A stretch of 64,000 nt of DNA from Sphaerolaimus hirsutus (lineage: Eukaryota > Nematoda > Chromadorea > Monhysterida > Sphaerolaimidae). Both the position numbers and the translations under genes were made by a program. A model generated the notes under the pieces. That model did not search any database and was not told the origin of the DNA. It saw nothing but the letters and a program-made list of their open reading frames with translations. Positions within the stretch are counted from its first letter, which is position 1, and each line of letters begins with the position of its first letter. Shown piece by piece: positions 1 through 11,245 of this stretch. The stretch is taken from positions 10,785,206-10,849,205 of the forward strand of contig OZ038459.1 of the NCBI GenBank assembly GCA_964036195.1. The letters run 5' to 3'.

Positions 1-872
1 ATTTACGTTTACCCGAAATAACCAGTTATTCGGGTATTTATACTTACGTTTACGTTTACGTTTCCCAAAAATACCATTACGTTTTGTTACGTTTTCCTCA
101 CCAAAATACCCGGGTACTAGGGAAAACGTAAAAAAACTTGTGATCGCACATGTTCAAATGGGCCGCACCACCTGCAGCCAACAATATTCTTGTGTATTTG
201 CATAAACATATTTAACATAAACGTAAAAAGTGACTGCAACCTTGCACTTACATATGGAATACTGGGTAGATATTCATAAATGTGTTCAAATGCTGAACAC
301 TTTTTGTTTGTTTGTGGAGCCTTGTCTTTATAAAATTTGTTGTGATGAATTCTAACGAGGCACTTGCAACAACTGTGAAAAGCACACGTTTTGAAACTGG
401 CAGGGCGAGTGCAAGCTCTGGTGCCAATCCCAGACTCTGTAAGATGCCCTGTAAAATGTAAAATTTCATGCAAATGTCAAAACTTATGTAAAATACTCAG
501 CAAAATGGCAAAGATTTGCCACTTTCCAGGGCATTTTGCATGGCTTTAGACACTTTGCATGTCATTTTCAAAGCATTTTACAGGGTCTGGGACCCCCCCA
601 GAATCACCAGCATAGTTGGATTTCGCCACACTTAAAACAGAAAGTAGTGCAGATGGAGCGATTTACCCATCTAAAGGTGAAAATAATAGTATTTTCCAAA
701 GCACAATGGCAAATACTGTGTGTAAGTAAAAAAAATACGTTTACGTTTCTTTTTACGTATTCCTGGGTATTTTAAAAATACCTTACGTTTTAGTATTTAT
801 ACTTTTGATTTGGAAAAGGTATTTACGTTTACGTTTACGTTTTCCAAAAATACCAGTATTTGCACAACTCTC
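1..872. mobile_element. hAT-type MITE, CAGAGTTG family (right part, left end outside window)
   Basis: The sequence is built of repeated AAACGTAAACG words in both orientations and ends at the terminal motif CAACTCT near 865-872. The same sequence order recurs at 28468-29758, where the complete element has an 8-bp target duplication. A second repeat family rich in CTGTAAAATG and CATTTTACAGGG words is nested at about 420-610. There is no coding content: the open frames here are translations of the repeat words. Confidence 0.7.
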
Positions 873-874
873 AC

Positions 875-932
875 CTAAATTCGTCTTGCTACCTGCGGTT
901 AGCTCCTCGTCCCCGACAGTTCCTTGACTCAT
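875..932 (-). CDS. SLC6 gene B-type first coding exon, orphan inverted copy
   Basis: On the minus strand an ATG (932-930) opens 19 codons and the exon ends at 875 before a GTGA donor. The peptide starts MSQGTVGDEELTAGS and matches exon 1 of gene B (20543-20600) at nearly every base, with the same length (58 nt) and phase. The rest of the gene would lie to the left of the window. This is evidence that the inverted copy continues beyond base 1. The flanking 933-1087 (presumed 5' leader and upstream DNA) also matches 20389-20542. Confidence 0.8.
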
Positions 933-1087
933 TTTCTCGCAAGCTTTTTAACTGTGTGTAATTTTTCTTGACCCTTAAACGGAACTAGAGAACACGCGGT
1001 ATAATTGCACAAAATGTTTTATCACGTAAATAAAAGTGATGAGTCAGTCAACGGTCCGGACAGGATAATTGAAGGGTCTAATTGTAA

Positions 1088-2947
1088 ATGTCGACAAGTC
1101 TACAAAATGCGATTTTGTATAAATCGCATTTTAAGGTTTTGAATCCAATTCAAGGTCTGTGTGTCCGATTTGGCTCTCTCATGCCGACTAGTGATGGAAT
1201 GGCGCCATGGCGCTGGCGCCCTTTAATGGCGCCAAAGGGCGCCAGAGCCATGGCGCCATTGGCGCTTGGCGCCCTTTTCTCTGGCGCCACCTGGCGCCTG
1301 GCGCCGTTATTTCGAATGGCGCCATGGCGCCCTTGGCGCTTGGCGCCATTTTCGCTGGCGCCAATCTGGCGCCCGGCGCCATTGTTTTAAATGGCGCCAG
1401 AAATGGCGCCAAAATTCCGAGAATAAATGTGACCAAATAGGACATTTTGGACATTTTATCGTAGATCGTTTCACAAAGCAGTCAATGTACCATATTTCCT
1501 TGAAAAAGCCCCCTCGAAATACCCCCAGGTTTTTCGAGCTGAGTAAAAAATAACCCCCTCGAAATATCCTCATTTGGAATAAGGTACCTCATGTACACAA
1601 TGTACATGATGTATTAATCGATGCCAATATGCATCAGAGCCACACATAAGACTACCGTATTTTCTCGGATAGTTCCCCCAGGGAATTATTTTTTCCTCCG
1701 ACTTTTTTGAGGGGGGAACTATTCGAGAAAATACGGTAGTTTGTGTAGCCATCTATCTACGTTGATATTATACATCTAAATATATCCTGTTTTGTCCCTT
1801 TCATTCAGTTTTGGGGATGTAAAAGCCCATCTTCACTACGATCTGTACGAAATTTCTGGGAAAATAATACAACCACCCCTCGAATAAACCCGACCCCACT
1901 CGAAATGCCCCCCTCAACTGTGACATAACTTTGCACTCTATCGAAAATAAACCCCCTATGGGTATTTCGAGGAAATACGGTATAGTTGCGATGTAAATTG
2001 ACAGCCGTTAAAACATCATGTTCATTTCAAACATGATCTACCTTTTTACAGATGGGGGGTGTCGAGTGGGGGTTATTTTTTTCCCGGCTCGCTCAGACCT
2101 TGGGGTATTTCGAAGGGGGGTTTATTTAAGGGGTATTTGGAGGAAATACGGTAACATATTGCTCTTCTAAAAAAGCTTCTGTTATGATATACATGCTAAA
2201 ATATTGACTTTTACCGTTGGAGCCATTTTGGCGCCCGGCGCCATTTTTCCTGGCGCCCTTTGGCGCCTGGCGCCATTGTTTCAGATGGCGCCATGGCGCC
2301 ATTGGCGCTTGGCGCCATTTTCTTTGGCGCCCTTTGGCGCCCGGCGCCATTATTTTGAATGGCGCCATGGCGCCATTGGCGCCTGGCGCCATTTTTCCTG
2401 GCGCTTTTCCATCACTAATGCCGACCGTTAAGTACTAAATATTGACAATAAAATGTCGAATTTTGAATTTTGAATTTCAAATGTGAAAAATGGTACGTCC
2501 ATAAAATCCTATTTGGACAGTGCAAAACATTTTTTGGGGAGCGAAATGGCCATGTAGAGATCTTGTACGCGAGAACATATTTGTTCCCGGTGTTGATGAA
2601 GCTGTCTTATGGTCAATTGATGGACTTTTCGTTGCTTAGAAATCGGTGTCCATGGTGGACTTATCACATCACAATCGGTGTTCATGGTGGACTTATCACC
2701 CAACAAAAAGGCTGTTGAAGGCAGACTTAACAACTTTTATTCCAATACTAAGTGAACTTGTCGACTTCCTGGCTAAATGTTTTCATTTTTCCCCAAAAAT
2801 GTCAAATTTGACACTATGGGGGCATGTGATGTCAAATAGGGGCATGTGAGGTCAGAAAATTTATGGATAATAACCAAAAATGTGCGGGAGTAGCCCCATA
2901 TGACGTTTCCGGGCTACTCCAAATTTTCATATTTTGGATTTGTCGAC
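1088..2947. mobile_element. DNA-transposon-like element with GTCGACAA inverted ends
   Basis: It begins GTCGACAAGTCTACAAAAT and ends in the complement of GTCGACAAATCCAAAAT. Its uninterrupted version is 19853-20388 (about 535 bp); here it is inflated by the nested hAT element 1189-2417. Inside is a short direct duplication around 2648-2698 (a GGTGGACTTATCAC word twice). The superfamily is not determined, because the target duplication is unclear. Confidence 0.6.
1189..2417. mobile_element. hAT-type MITE, GGCGCC-array family, with nested insertion
   Basis: The ends are TAGTGATGGAA and TTCCATCACTA. The element is flanked by a perfect 8-bp duplication, ATGCCGAC, at 1181-1188 and 2418-2425. The mirror arm has the empty site with a single copy (20287-20294). 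8-bp duplications and a YARNG-type terminus are hallmarks of the hAT superfamily. The first and last about 200 bp are dense palindromic GGCGCC words. The middle (about 1411-2214) is unrelated nested DNA with CCGTATTT-type repeats, including a hairpin near 1655-1740. Confidence 0.9.
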
Positions 2948-3450
2948 TTTTAGAATTGCACGCCTCAGTTGTATTTAGCTGATGTCTTCATAATGAAATG
3001 TCATAATTGACCAATAGAAAATTGATAAATACAGAAGTTAATAATAAAATTTTCGGTTGATACTAAAAAGAATGGACAAATTCGATGACACTGTTCCTAA
3101 AAGATTATTAAATTTTCCAATTGACAGTTACACAAAAAAATTTACAAATAAACACGCAATTTTAAATCAATATCTGTCTTTCGCTAGTTCTTCAAGGGTT
3201 TCAACTTCAAGAAAATCTGCTTTTTAAACTTTTATGGGCGCAGTCGGTCCCTATATTTAATTGTGGCGTCAATGTTTAGTATACTCGCTTCTAGGAAACA
3301 AAATTGGGAAAAGTGAATCGCCAGAGCGAAATGTTCCTACGTAATCTTCCTTCACCTATCACTTAACTACTTTTTCGCAGCCAAATAAAGAACGAGCGCT
3401 GAATGGAAAACGGGCAGAATGTCATTGGACTGTTTTAACATACCTACCTA

Positions 3451-3594
3451 CCTTATTCCTCGAAATACCCCCATAGGGTTTATTTTTTCAGAGTGAGAAT
3501 TTTGAGGGGGTAAAACGAAGGGGGAGGGGGTATTTCGAGGGGGGTCATAAATTCATAGTGTCCATTTTGATGGGGGTATTTCGAGGATATACGG
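3451..3594. mobile_element. CCGTATTTCCTCG-type MITE
   Basis: A short element whose two ends are complementary (CCTCGAAATACCCCC left, GGGGGTATTTCGAGG right) with G-rich and C-rich inner segments. The same element sits at 18689-18832 in the mirror arm, so it was inserted before the two copies separated. Confidence 0.65.
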
Positions 3595-3748
3595 TGCCTA
3601 TGTGATTTTGATCTAAAAGTATCGTTGTTTAACAGTTCTAGATGTCAAGTTGTTACCGATATTTTCTTGAATAGCGCATTTGAAAATGTGTAAGGCCCTA
3701 CGGTTTTCGTGTAAATAAATGTTCTGTAGACGATATACCTATTTTTTA

Positions 3749-3768
3749 GCACATTTCAAGGCACATTT
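3749..3768. other. Apparent transposon excision footprint
   Basis: Two copies of GCACATTT are separated by CAAG. In the mirror arm the same 8-bp word (AAATGTGC on that strand) flanks the 2.7-kb element 15837-18524, whose last four bases are CTTG. This arm therefore looks like an imprecise excision product that kept the duplication plus four element bases. Confidence 0.75.
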
Positions 3769-3889
3769 ACACACATCAGCAGTCTATGGGGGCAGCGTCT
3801 ACTTTTTATTGTCTTTAGCCATTTTTAAGGGATTAGCATTTAAGGTTATAACGAGCGTTTTTAATTTGTTGAGATGGGCCCTGTCCGAC

Positions 3890-4172
3890 AGAGCGCGGGG
3901 CACTGGTACTGGTTACCCGACTGGCACCGGGATCAGAAAGTACCTAACCACATTTCACCGGGTCCGGGGCTTTGGATCACCGGGTCCATTTTCAATTGAA
4001 GCCTAACAAACAACACAGGCTGAATGGATTTTAAAAAAAATCATGGGCTCCATGATATTTGTGTAGGGGGTTTATTTTTCATAGTGGAAATTTTGAGGGG
4101 GGGGGGTATTTCGAGGGGAGAAGTTATTAATCCATAGTGGCCATTTTGAGGCTGGTATTTCGAGGAAGTATG
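3890..4172. repeat. GGCACCGGG-rich tract and CCGTATTT-type fragments
   Basis: Bases 3890-3980 are rich in GGTACTGG, GGCACCGGG and GGGTCCGGGG words, similar in style to the internal arrays of the hAT-type MITEs. Bases 4030-4170 hold GGGGTATTTCGAGG words of the CCGTATTT family. I see no gene here. Confidence 0.5.
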
Positions 4173-4417
4173 GTACTTTATTTATTTATTTTTATTTTAA
4201 GTAAATGAGATATAGGGCCATATCCCTTACGAGATTACGCCCCTCTCGCTATCTACCCACCTGGATATGGATAGCGTAGTTGCGGGATTGGCAACCATAC
4301 CATCCATTTCCGGTGTCTCTAGGTAGTTTATCATATAACATATCGATTATGTCTGTCTATCTATCAGTGATCTGGGATATACATTTGCGAATCATGACAT
4401 CCACCCCCCGCCTATGT

Positions 4418-4939
4418 TCATGGCAGGTTTCCGTCCCTAGGGTGTTGGTTCTCCATTTGCACGTTGATGGTGCATGGTATGTTAGCAAGGTTCGTCCTTT
4501 CTTTCTCATTCCATCTACATAGATACATGATATGGTGAAGATTGGCTACTATTTTCACATTGTTGTCTGAACATGCTTGACATATTTTGCGATATTTACC
4601 GGTTCTGGTCCGCAACACATTGTATCTGGCAGCCAGCCAATTTCTCTCATTATAGTGAATGTTACACAGCTCCAGTTTGTCAATATGACCTCCTCTACTA
4701 GCCAAGGCTGTTTCTTCTTGAATTTTACATTTTATAGTTCGTGTGCGCATTCTTTGTATCTGATATTTCACATCTTGTTTTCTCAGCGTAGCTGTTGACC
4801 CTATTAACAATACCGCTTTCATGATTTTTTGCACAAGTGTCTCATTTGTATTATCAATGTACAAGCGAGAGTTCCCAGTCGCAAGTTGATCAACACCGTG
4901 TGCCCTAACCAACCATCTATTCTTGTTTATGTGGTTCAT
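4418..4939 (-). pseudogene. LINE ORF2 C-terminal region, frameshifted
   Basis: This is the downstream continuation of the reverse-transcriptase ORF in a different frame. The shift lies near 4940-5000, where a CCCCCCTATGT word and its surroundings are duplicated. It contains a zinc-knuckle-like CQAC with a spaced H and C (CxxC-x11-H-x5-C), common at the C-terminus of several LINE clades. Confidence 0.8.
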
Positions 4940-5000
4940 GTATATATCATTTGTAAGGACTAGTTGATGATACCCCCCCTATGTTGATGATAGTTGTTGA

Positions 5001-7175
5001 TTATATCCCCCCTATGTCCATCAACAAAGAGCTATTGCTGCATGATTTCGGCAAACCTATGCATGTTTTCATTGTTTGGGTATAAATTTCGTCTATTTTA
5101 ACAAGATGAGTCCTATCTAGACCAGTAATCTCCACCCCGTACATGCTCCCCGGTTCGACATATGCTTTCCAGGTTATATAGCCTGTGTGCAGGGGGGATA
5201 TTGTGTTTCGTGATGCATTTACAGCAAGTGCACTTAATCTTTTCATTTTTACAATAACATTGTCCTTGTGCTGTTTGAATGGATCATCACCCGTGTTTAT
5301 TATAACACCGAGATATCTTATAGTTTTGGTCTCATGGATCACTCCTAATCTCGCCTCTTCTGGGTTTCCAATATTTATATGCCACTCTCTCTGTTCGATG
5401 TTATGAGAGCCCCATCACAGCACCTCGCACTTAGATGCATTTATACTAACACTCCATCTCCATGCCCAGTTACTGAACACACTGAGCAGATGTTTCAGTT
5501 CACTATCCTTTGATGCCATCAAGACTATATCATCGGCAAAGAACAGCGCTGGAATTTTATGTTGTTTAAGTCCACACTTCGCACCCATACCAGTTGCCAT
5601 CAACTCACGTGCCAGGTCATGTATGTAAATTGCATATAGGGTAGGGCTTAGACTACACCCCTGAATAACTCCCAGCGAATATTTCATAACATCACTTTCG
5701 TATCCTCCATATGTCATAATAGCTCTCGTTTTCCTGTATACATTAGTGATAGCATTTATCAGCTCAGCTGGAATACCCATCATTTCCATTTTTATCCATA
5801 GTTTGTTTCGATCCACTCTATCGAATGCCTTAACAGCGTCTAGGAAGCATGTTATGAAGGGGTTGCCATTCATTTTGGCATAATTGTAGCATGATTTGAT
5901 TATTTGGACATTGTCTAGTGTCCTTCTTCCAGGGCGGAACCCACCCTGCATTTCTGTCAGTGCATCTGTATCCTCTAGCCAACGTATTAGTCGTCTATTT
6001 AGAACGGACATGTATACCTTTTTTATGTTGCAGGAGAGTCCTAGCGTTCTATAGTTTCTGAGATCGCCCTTGTCCCCTTTCTTGTGAAGGAGTATCAATT
6101 TGCACATTGACGCATCGTCTGGTATTTCTTCTCCTTGGAGCCATTTGTTGTATATAGTGCACAGAAGCTTTTGATTTTCCTCTTCTAACAGTTTTAAGTG
6201 TTCGTGGTGAACCCCTGTTGTGCCAGCAGACTTGTTGTTTTTTAGCAGTAGTATTGCTTTTTCAATCTCTATCAGTGTGATCGGATTATTCAACTTTTGT
6301 AACCCCTTCTGCTCTGTATTTATAGGGGTAATCATCCCAATTTCATCGAGGTCTGCACCTGGATTTTCTTTCATAACCACCCCCCATGCCAGGTTCATCT
6401 CTGTGTTCATGGCAGCGGCACTCGATATTTGTGTACCGGTTTTGTCATGGATATTATGAATAATTGTTTTTCCATCCTCCCTAAGCGAGTTGACCTTTTT
6501 AAATATTTCCGTCATTTGATGCTGTGACCGTGTCTTACTATTAGCCAAATATTTTATATGTTTTTCTTTGGTCTCTCTGTCTATTTTTGATTTTATCGAT
6601 TTCAGTTTTCTTCTCTCTAGCTTGAGTGCATCATGAAGTTCATTCGCCCCATACATATCTGGTTGGCATTTTGTGCCCCTTTCTAGTTTACGCCTTAACT
6701 TGGCAATCCTTTTGCATTGTTGTTTAATCTCATTGGGTACTTTTATTCTTTTTTCATCAACTGTAGCTTTGGTTGCCACTTCTGTGATGGCTTTTCTAAG
6801 GCTATCGTAGCTGGTCGGTTTGTGGTTCTGTAAATCCCTTTGAAATGCGATCTCATCTTTTACACTCTTCGGTCTAGTCAGTTTGTGTCTTGGCATACAT
6901 CTGGCTGTACTGTACTCGAATGACATAAGTATTGCGTTGTGGTCTGATTGGATACTACTCAGCTGACCATTTTCATCCACAATTCCATCCAGGAGTGATA
7001 TTTCACCGTCCAGTAGACAAAAATCAATCACCGAGTGCGCATTTCTCCTGTTGAAGGTCCATAAACCCTCCATTTCCCTGTTCAGCAAGGCCACACCTGT
7101 GGTACATAAGAAGTCTCGTACAAGTTTGCCATTTGTGTTGATCTCCTCATTATTTCCTGTGATTCCCAGGTCTAC
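5001..7175 (-). pseudogene. LINE ORF2 fragment: endonuclease end plus reverse transcriptase
   Basis: The reading frame runs from about 7175 down. Endonuclease C-terminal motifs are visible (HSVIDFCLL, then SDHNAIL). Reverse-transcriptase blocks follow: GFRPGRRTLDN, motif A FLDAVKAFDRVD, motif B GVIQGCSLSP and the catalytic FADD in motif C. The frame is broken by one in-frame TGA at about 5415, just after the thumb-like WRWSVSINASKC, and then continues in the same frame to 5001. RT motifs are intact, but the stop and the missing 5' half make it non-functional as it stands. I could not assign a LINE clade by eye. Confidence 0.9.
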
Positions 7176-7483
7176 TTACAAACCGCCTGCGGACCGCCGA
7201 ATGTCAATGTTCGTAACTGATAAAAAAATTATTGAGGTAAATATAATATTTACATAAAATATAATATTCACCTTTAGGTATTATATCCAACGGCTGGTTG
7301 TCTGAATAAAAAGTAACGGATGTGAGCATATGAAATACACTGCAAGACTATCCAACCCCAGCCGCACTCGTATCCCTGACACGACAATAAAATGGTGGTG
7401 CGACGCTACGCGGACGCCTCCAAATCACTCTTAAATCATCCCTCAAAATTTTTCGTGTTCTGCACCGCTAAATTAACAGAAAA

Positions 7484-7693
7484 ATGTCCGTAGGGAAACA
7501 ATTGGACGGTGACAGCGCCAGCAGCGGCGACAAAAACGCAACAGGATACAATGGGAAAGTTGAAAGTAGTGCCGACAGTTTGGACAAACAAAAGAGGACA
7601 ACGGGAAAAAGGCACAAAATTGGTCAATGGTTCGGCGATAGAGTAAAAAGTGTTATCGGAAATGTGATGAAAAAGAAAAATGCGAATGAAAAG
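7484..7693 (+). CDS. SLC6 transporter gene A, exon 1 (N-terminal cytoplasmic tail)
   Basis: The ATG at 7484 opens a 70-codon exon ending AATGAAAAG before a GTAATG donor, in phase 0. The peptide is hydrophilic, rich in Ser, Asp and Lys, as expected for the cytosolic N-terminus of an SLC6 symporter. The inverted copy keeps start, length and donor with only a few base changes (one visible Arg/Lys change), which supports coding constraint or very recent duplication. Confidence 0.8.
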
Positions 7694-8008
7694 GTAATGT
7701 GAAACGGGATTCCCTCCGGTGCGAATTTTGTGAAAAAGTGAAAAAAATCATCGTCATGAGGGGGAGGGGTGTTTTTTTCTCAGCTCAAAAAGACCTGGGG
7801 GTAGTTCGAGGGGGGTGTTATTCAAGGGGGGTTAATTCGAGTAATAAACACGGTACTTTATGTTTAAACTTCATAAAATATTAGGGTGTAAACTAATTAG
7901 TGATGATTTTTTGTGATTTCATACATATGCAAATTCATGTGTCCCATTCTGTCATATCTCATATGTTTGCTGATTTTGATGCCGTTCGAGTATATTGTGG
8001 TTTTTTAG

Positions 8009-8312
8009 GCGCCTTGCAAAATGCACCGCCGGCAAAATGCCTTGCAGAGCGGTGCGAACGTGCGCGGCCGGTGGCGCAACCACTCTGAGTACCTGCTGTC
8101 CAGCATCGGCCTGTGCGTGGGACTGGGCAACGTGTGGCGCTTCCCCACGCTGTGCTACCAGAACGGCGGCGGCGCTTTCCTCGTGCCCTACTTCACGGCC
8201 ACGCTGTTCATGGGCGTCCCGCTGTTCTACTTGGAATCGGCACTCGGCCAGTTCACCGGTAGCGGGATGAATATCGCCTGGGCCAGACTGTGCCCCGCTT
8301 TCAAAGGGATTG
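8009..8312 (+). CDS. SLC6 transporter gene A, exon 2 (TM1-TM2)
   Basis: The acceptor TTTTTTAG precedes 8009 and a GTTGGT donor follows 8312; phase 0 in, phase 1 out. It contains the SLC6 signature CVGLGNVWRFPTLCY, whose unwound TM1 helix forms the sodium and substrate sites, then TM2 with PLFYLESALGQF. SLC6 proteins import amino acids or amine transmitters using the Na+ gradient. GC content and codon use are high relative to the AT-rich introns. Confidence 0.93.
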
Positions 8313-8620
8313 GTTGGTCGCGATTTAGCGATTTTAAATACCGTATTTGCTTGAATAATTCCCGCTTGAATAATCTCCCCTCTCTTGAATAATTCCCCCC
8401 TGCAAGATGCTTGCGTAAGAAATACCCCCTTGAATAATCGCCCCTTATGGCATATGATCAATTTGTTATTAACCATATTTCCTCGAAATACCCCGAGAAA
8501 ATCTTATATTTTCTGAGATTTTTAAATAGAAATCTCACAAAGATTTTTCAATTGTGAATTTTTCAATTCTCAAGATTTGTGATCAGACTTTTTTCTTGCA
8601 TAATAAATTGCATTGGTCAG

Positions 8621-8761
8621 GCTGGGCGTGCATTGCCTTGACAGCAACGATAGCAATTTACTACAACACAATAATTAGCTGGTGCTGCATCTACTTGCTG
8701 GCTTCCTTCAGAAATCCAATGCCGTGGACAACTTGTCGACACGTGCATTATGCCAGCAAGA
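8621..8761 (+). CDS. SLC6 transporter gene A, exon 3 (TM3)
   Basis: It follows acceptor GGTCAG and continues from phase 1 (GWACIALTAT). TM3 carries the conserved YYNTIISW stretch and then NPMPWTTC, the start of extracellular loop 2. It is 141 nt, the same length and phases as exon 4 of gene B. The donor is the weak GTTTGT instead of GTGAGT. Confidence 0.9.
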
Positions 8762-8821
8762 GTTTGTATTTTTATTTAAATTTGCGGATGTGCATTTATC
8801 CGACGCTTATTTAAAGGCACA

Positions 8822-9074
8822 GTGTGAAAATTTTCGGGCTACCAACTAGGGAAAAACGCTTTTTAATGACCCGATTCTAGGAAAAAAACGTTTTATGTTC
8901 AGTCGGTACTAAAAATGTCCATGTGAAATTTATTTTTTGAGTGAAGTTTCTGCATTTTTACTCATTTTCGACAAAAAGTACCCCAAAATTTTTCACAGCG
9001 TGATAAAAAATATGAAAAGTCCAGAAAAATTTTCTAACTTTTTTTCATCGTTACATATCACAGATTATTGTGCC
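8822..9074. other. Intron 3 of gene A, no feature seen
   Basis: AT-rich intronic DNA with no recognisable element apart from short homopolymer runs. It is conserved in the mirror arm at 13635-13887. Confidence 0.5.
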
Positions 9075-9270
9075 TACACACACTAGTTTTCAACGTGACT
9101 TCATGTGAAAACGGTTGAATGATTTCATTTAATTGAAATTTATGAAAGTTAAAATGTGAAAATTTGAAAACTAAAACACATTTAGCATACAATAAGAGTA
9201 GGCTGGCTGGATGTCGCCATGTCGCCATTTCAGTTTTCACATCAGTCACGGTGAAAACTAGTGTGTGTGT
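9075..9270. repeat. CACTAGTTTTCAC-ended short element
   Basis: Both ends carry complementary CACACTAGTTTTCA / GAAAACTAGTGTGTG motifs. A (GT)n run follows. The mirror copy is at about 13432-13630. Confidence 0.55.
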
Positions 9271-9307
9271 GTGTGTGTAGGGCCATTATTACATGTTAGT
9301 ATGGCCC

Positions 9308-11218
9308 TACACACACTAGTTTTCACCATGACTTCTGTGTGAAAACTCAATTTGGTTTTCACATTGTGACAGCAATGAGGTCAATGAGGTTGTATGATTG
9401 AATTTTTGTGTTTTCCTTTTGTGTAACACACTGATGAAAACTATGGAAAAAATGCACAAACATAAATAAGTTTTCACTGTAAAAACATGGCATTGATAGC
9501 AGTAACTTTTTGTTGTATGTGGTAGAGCAGTTGAAACTGTATCTTTTTGTACATTTTGGTGTTTGCTTGTATTTTGGTTCTTTTTTTCTGTATTTTTTAT
9601 AAATCCATGAAGTAATTTTTATCATTCACTGTTTTGTTTTTGTGAAGTTCCCAGTGGCATACATGTGTTGTTTTTCATTCTCTTTCATTTGGTTGTTGTA
9701 AAAGTGAGCAATAAAGATGCAAAATATAAATAACAAAAAAAAATGTATTTCACATGAGATAATTTTTAAAATAAGATTTACTGAACATGTATCTACAATT
9801 TTTGCACACATTACATTTTTTAGAATGCAATGGTAAACAATTGGGAATAATAAACATAAGCAGGAATGAGTAAATAATTTTTTTGATAATGAAAAATGAA
9901 TAAAAAATCAGCCTCTGCATGCATACAGCCACATCTGAGTTCAATTGAAAGACAAAATCTGTAGAATCACATGAAATTAACTGTATTGAGGTCACAGTCT
10001 CAATTGTTTTAAAAAAATATAAAAAGAAGCATTGTTTTCACTTCATGCAAGCAAAATATGAAAAGTAAGCATTCAATTTTCCTATTTAAGCTGACACAGA
10101 TGAAAACTCAACAAAAAGCAAAGCTAAAAACAGGCAAACAGCTCTTAGGAGTCTTCATCCACTCCAGGATTTGTTCTCTCATTGTGAGGCATCAAGTAAA
10201 TCTTGTAAGCCAGTGCTGATTTCAAGTTTTCAAAAAATTTACAAAAAAACACTGGGTCATATTTATTGTAAAAAAAGTTTACTATGCAGTCACCCAGATT
10301 TTATGCATCAGGTGCAACAGTTTCATTGAAAAAAATGGATTATGAAAACTCAATTGTTTTTTAATTTGAGTAATTTCTTTTTGCCTTTTTCACATGTCAT
10401 GTGACCCACCATTCAATAGAGCATAAAATTCTGTAAAAACCCCCTGCAAATATGAACTTTCTCTGACCATCCAGTGTCTTTTAAAGCTACTTTATCAAAG
10501 TTGGCAAAGCTGTGAAAACTCAGGGCACATGGCTACATTTTTGGCGACATTTGGCGACATTGTGGTGACACTACTGGCACTGGTGTCGCCATGGTGAAAG
10601 TTTTCCACAGTTGATGCCCACATGTGAAAACTGTCACCATGTCACCATGTGTCGCCATGTCGCCATGGGCAGGGTTGGTTTTAATAAAATTCTTTTTACT
10701 AAAATTGTATTTTATTTTTATTAAAATTGTATTTTATTTTTATTTTATTCTTCAATTTTCCATTTTATTTTTATTTTATTCTTCAATTGTTCATTTTATT
10801 TTAATTTTATTTTTATTTACTTTTTTAGTTTGTGACCAGGATTGATTTAAGTAAAATTCTTTTTACTAAAATTGTATTATATTTTTATTAAAATTGTATT
10901 TTATTTTTATCTTATTCTTCAATTTTACATTTTATTTTTATTTTATTCTTTAATTTTCTATTTTATTTTTATTTTTTTTCTGAGATTTTGCCAACCCTGG
11001 CCATGGGGTATGGTGACATGTTGCCATTCAGTTTTCACATTATGAATAAATGTTGAAATTCAGTTTGCACATTATGAATGCATGACAAGAAACTTGCCAA
11101 ATGCATGTCCACTTGTGGAAACTACAAAACACATTGCCATACCATGTGTAGACTGTATGCCATACCATTTTTGCCATTTCAGTTTTCACACCAGTCATGG
11201 TGAAAACTAGTGTGTGTG
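9308..11218. mobile_element. CACTAGTTTTCACC-ended DNA element, about 1.9 kb
   Basis: It starts ACTAGTTTTCACCATGAC and ends with the complement GTCATGGTGAAAACTAGT near 11210. GTTTTCACA and GTCGCCATG words are repeated throughout, mostly toward the ends. No coding frame with known motifs is present. A hAT-type element (10670-10999) is nested inside. The left 650 bp are also seen, inverted, after the N run. Confidence 0.6.
10670..10999. mobile_element. hAT-type MITE, CAGGGTTGG ends, TTTTATTT array
   Basis: It starts CAGGGTTGG and ends CCAACCCTG with a perfect 8-bp duplication GCCATGGG on both sides (10662-10669, 11000-11007). The interior is almost entirely repeats of TTTTATTTTTATT and its variants. 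Confidence 0.88.
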
Positions 11219-11245
11219 GGCACTATGCACAAATGGACAGTTTGC

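Larger units (their letters stand above)
873..3930. repeat. Outer left arm of a large inverted duplication (matches 20600-15660)
   Basis: Read in reverse complement, this stretch follows 20600 back to about 15660 almost base for base. It covers exon 1 of gene B, the GTCGACAA element, unique DNA at 2948-3450 and 3600-3890, and a CCGTATTT element. The two arms differ mainly by clean insertions: 1189-2417 occurs only here, while 15837-18524 and 19333-19846 occur only in the right arm. The unique parts probably contain the shared upstream region between the head-to-head genes A and B, but I see no defined promoter motif. Confidence 0.85.
4175..7175 (-). mobile_element. Non-LTR retrotransposon (LINE), 5'-truncated and inactivated
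   Basis: The minus strand encodes, in order, the end of an APE-type endonuclease, a reverse transcriptase and a cysteine/histidine tail. The 3' end near 4175-4200 reads as an A-rich tail with AATAAA-like words, as expected for target-primed reverse transcription. The 5' end stops inside the endonuclease at about 7175, a typical 5' truncation. The element is absent from the mirror arm, so it is a one-sided insertion. Confidence 0.9.
7273..9951. repeat. Inner left arm of the inverted duplication (matches 15436-12758)
   Basis: This 2,679-bp stretch and its reverse complement at 12758-15436 have equal length and differ at only scattered bases. The shared DNA includes three exons of gene A, introns and repeats. 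The right arm starts at the first base after the N run, so its true inner end is unknown, whereas the left contig continues 2.6 kb further to 12557. Confidence 0.92.

Noticed and set aside
1188-1454. Overlapping ORFs rich in MAP, WR and LAP repeats on both strands in all GGCGCC regions
   Set aside because: They are translations of GGCGCC palindromic words, open in several frames at once, inside elements with transposon boundaries.
8021-8392. Single-exon reading of the TM1-TM2 ORFs (also at 22301, 45627) as complete small proteins
   Set aside because: Splice sites at both ends and phase agreement with neighbouring exons show that they are internal exons; the ORF ends run into introns.
7952-8476. 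174-aa ORF on the minus strand opposite the TM1-TM2 exon (and its mirror at 14232-14756)
   Set aside because: Shadow of a GC-rich coding exon, with no independent homology and low-complexity composition.
9270-9307. (GT)n run as a functional regulatory element
   Set aside because: A simple repeat at the end of a MITE; nothing suggests a function.
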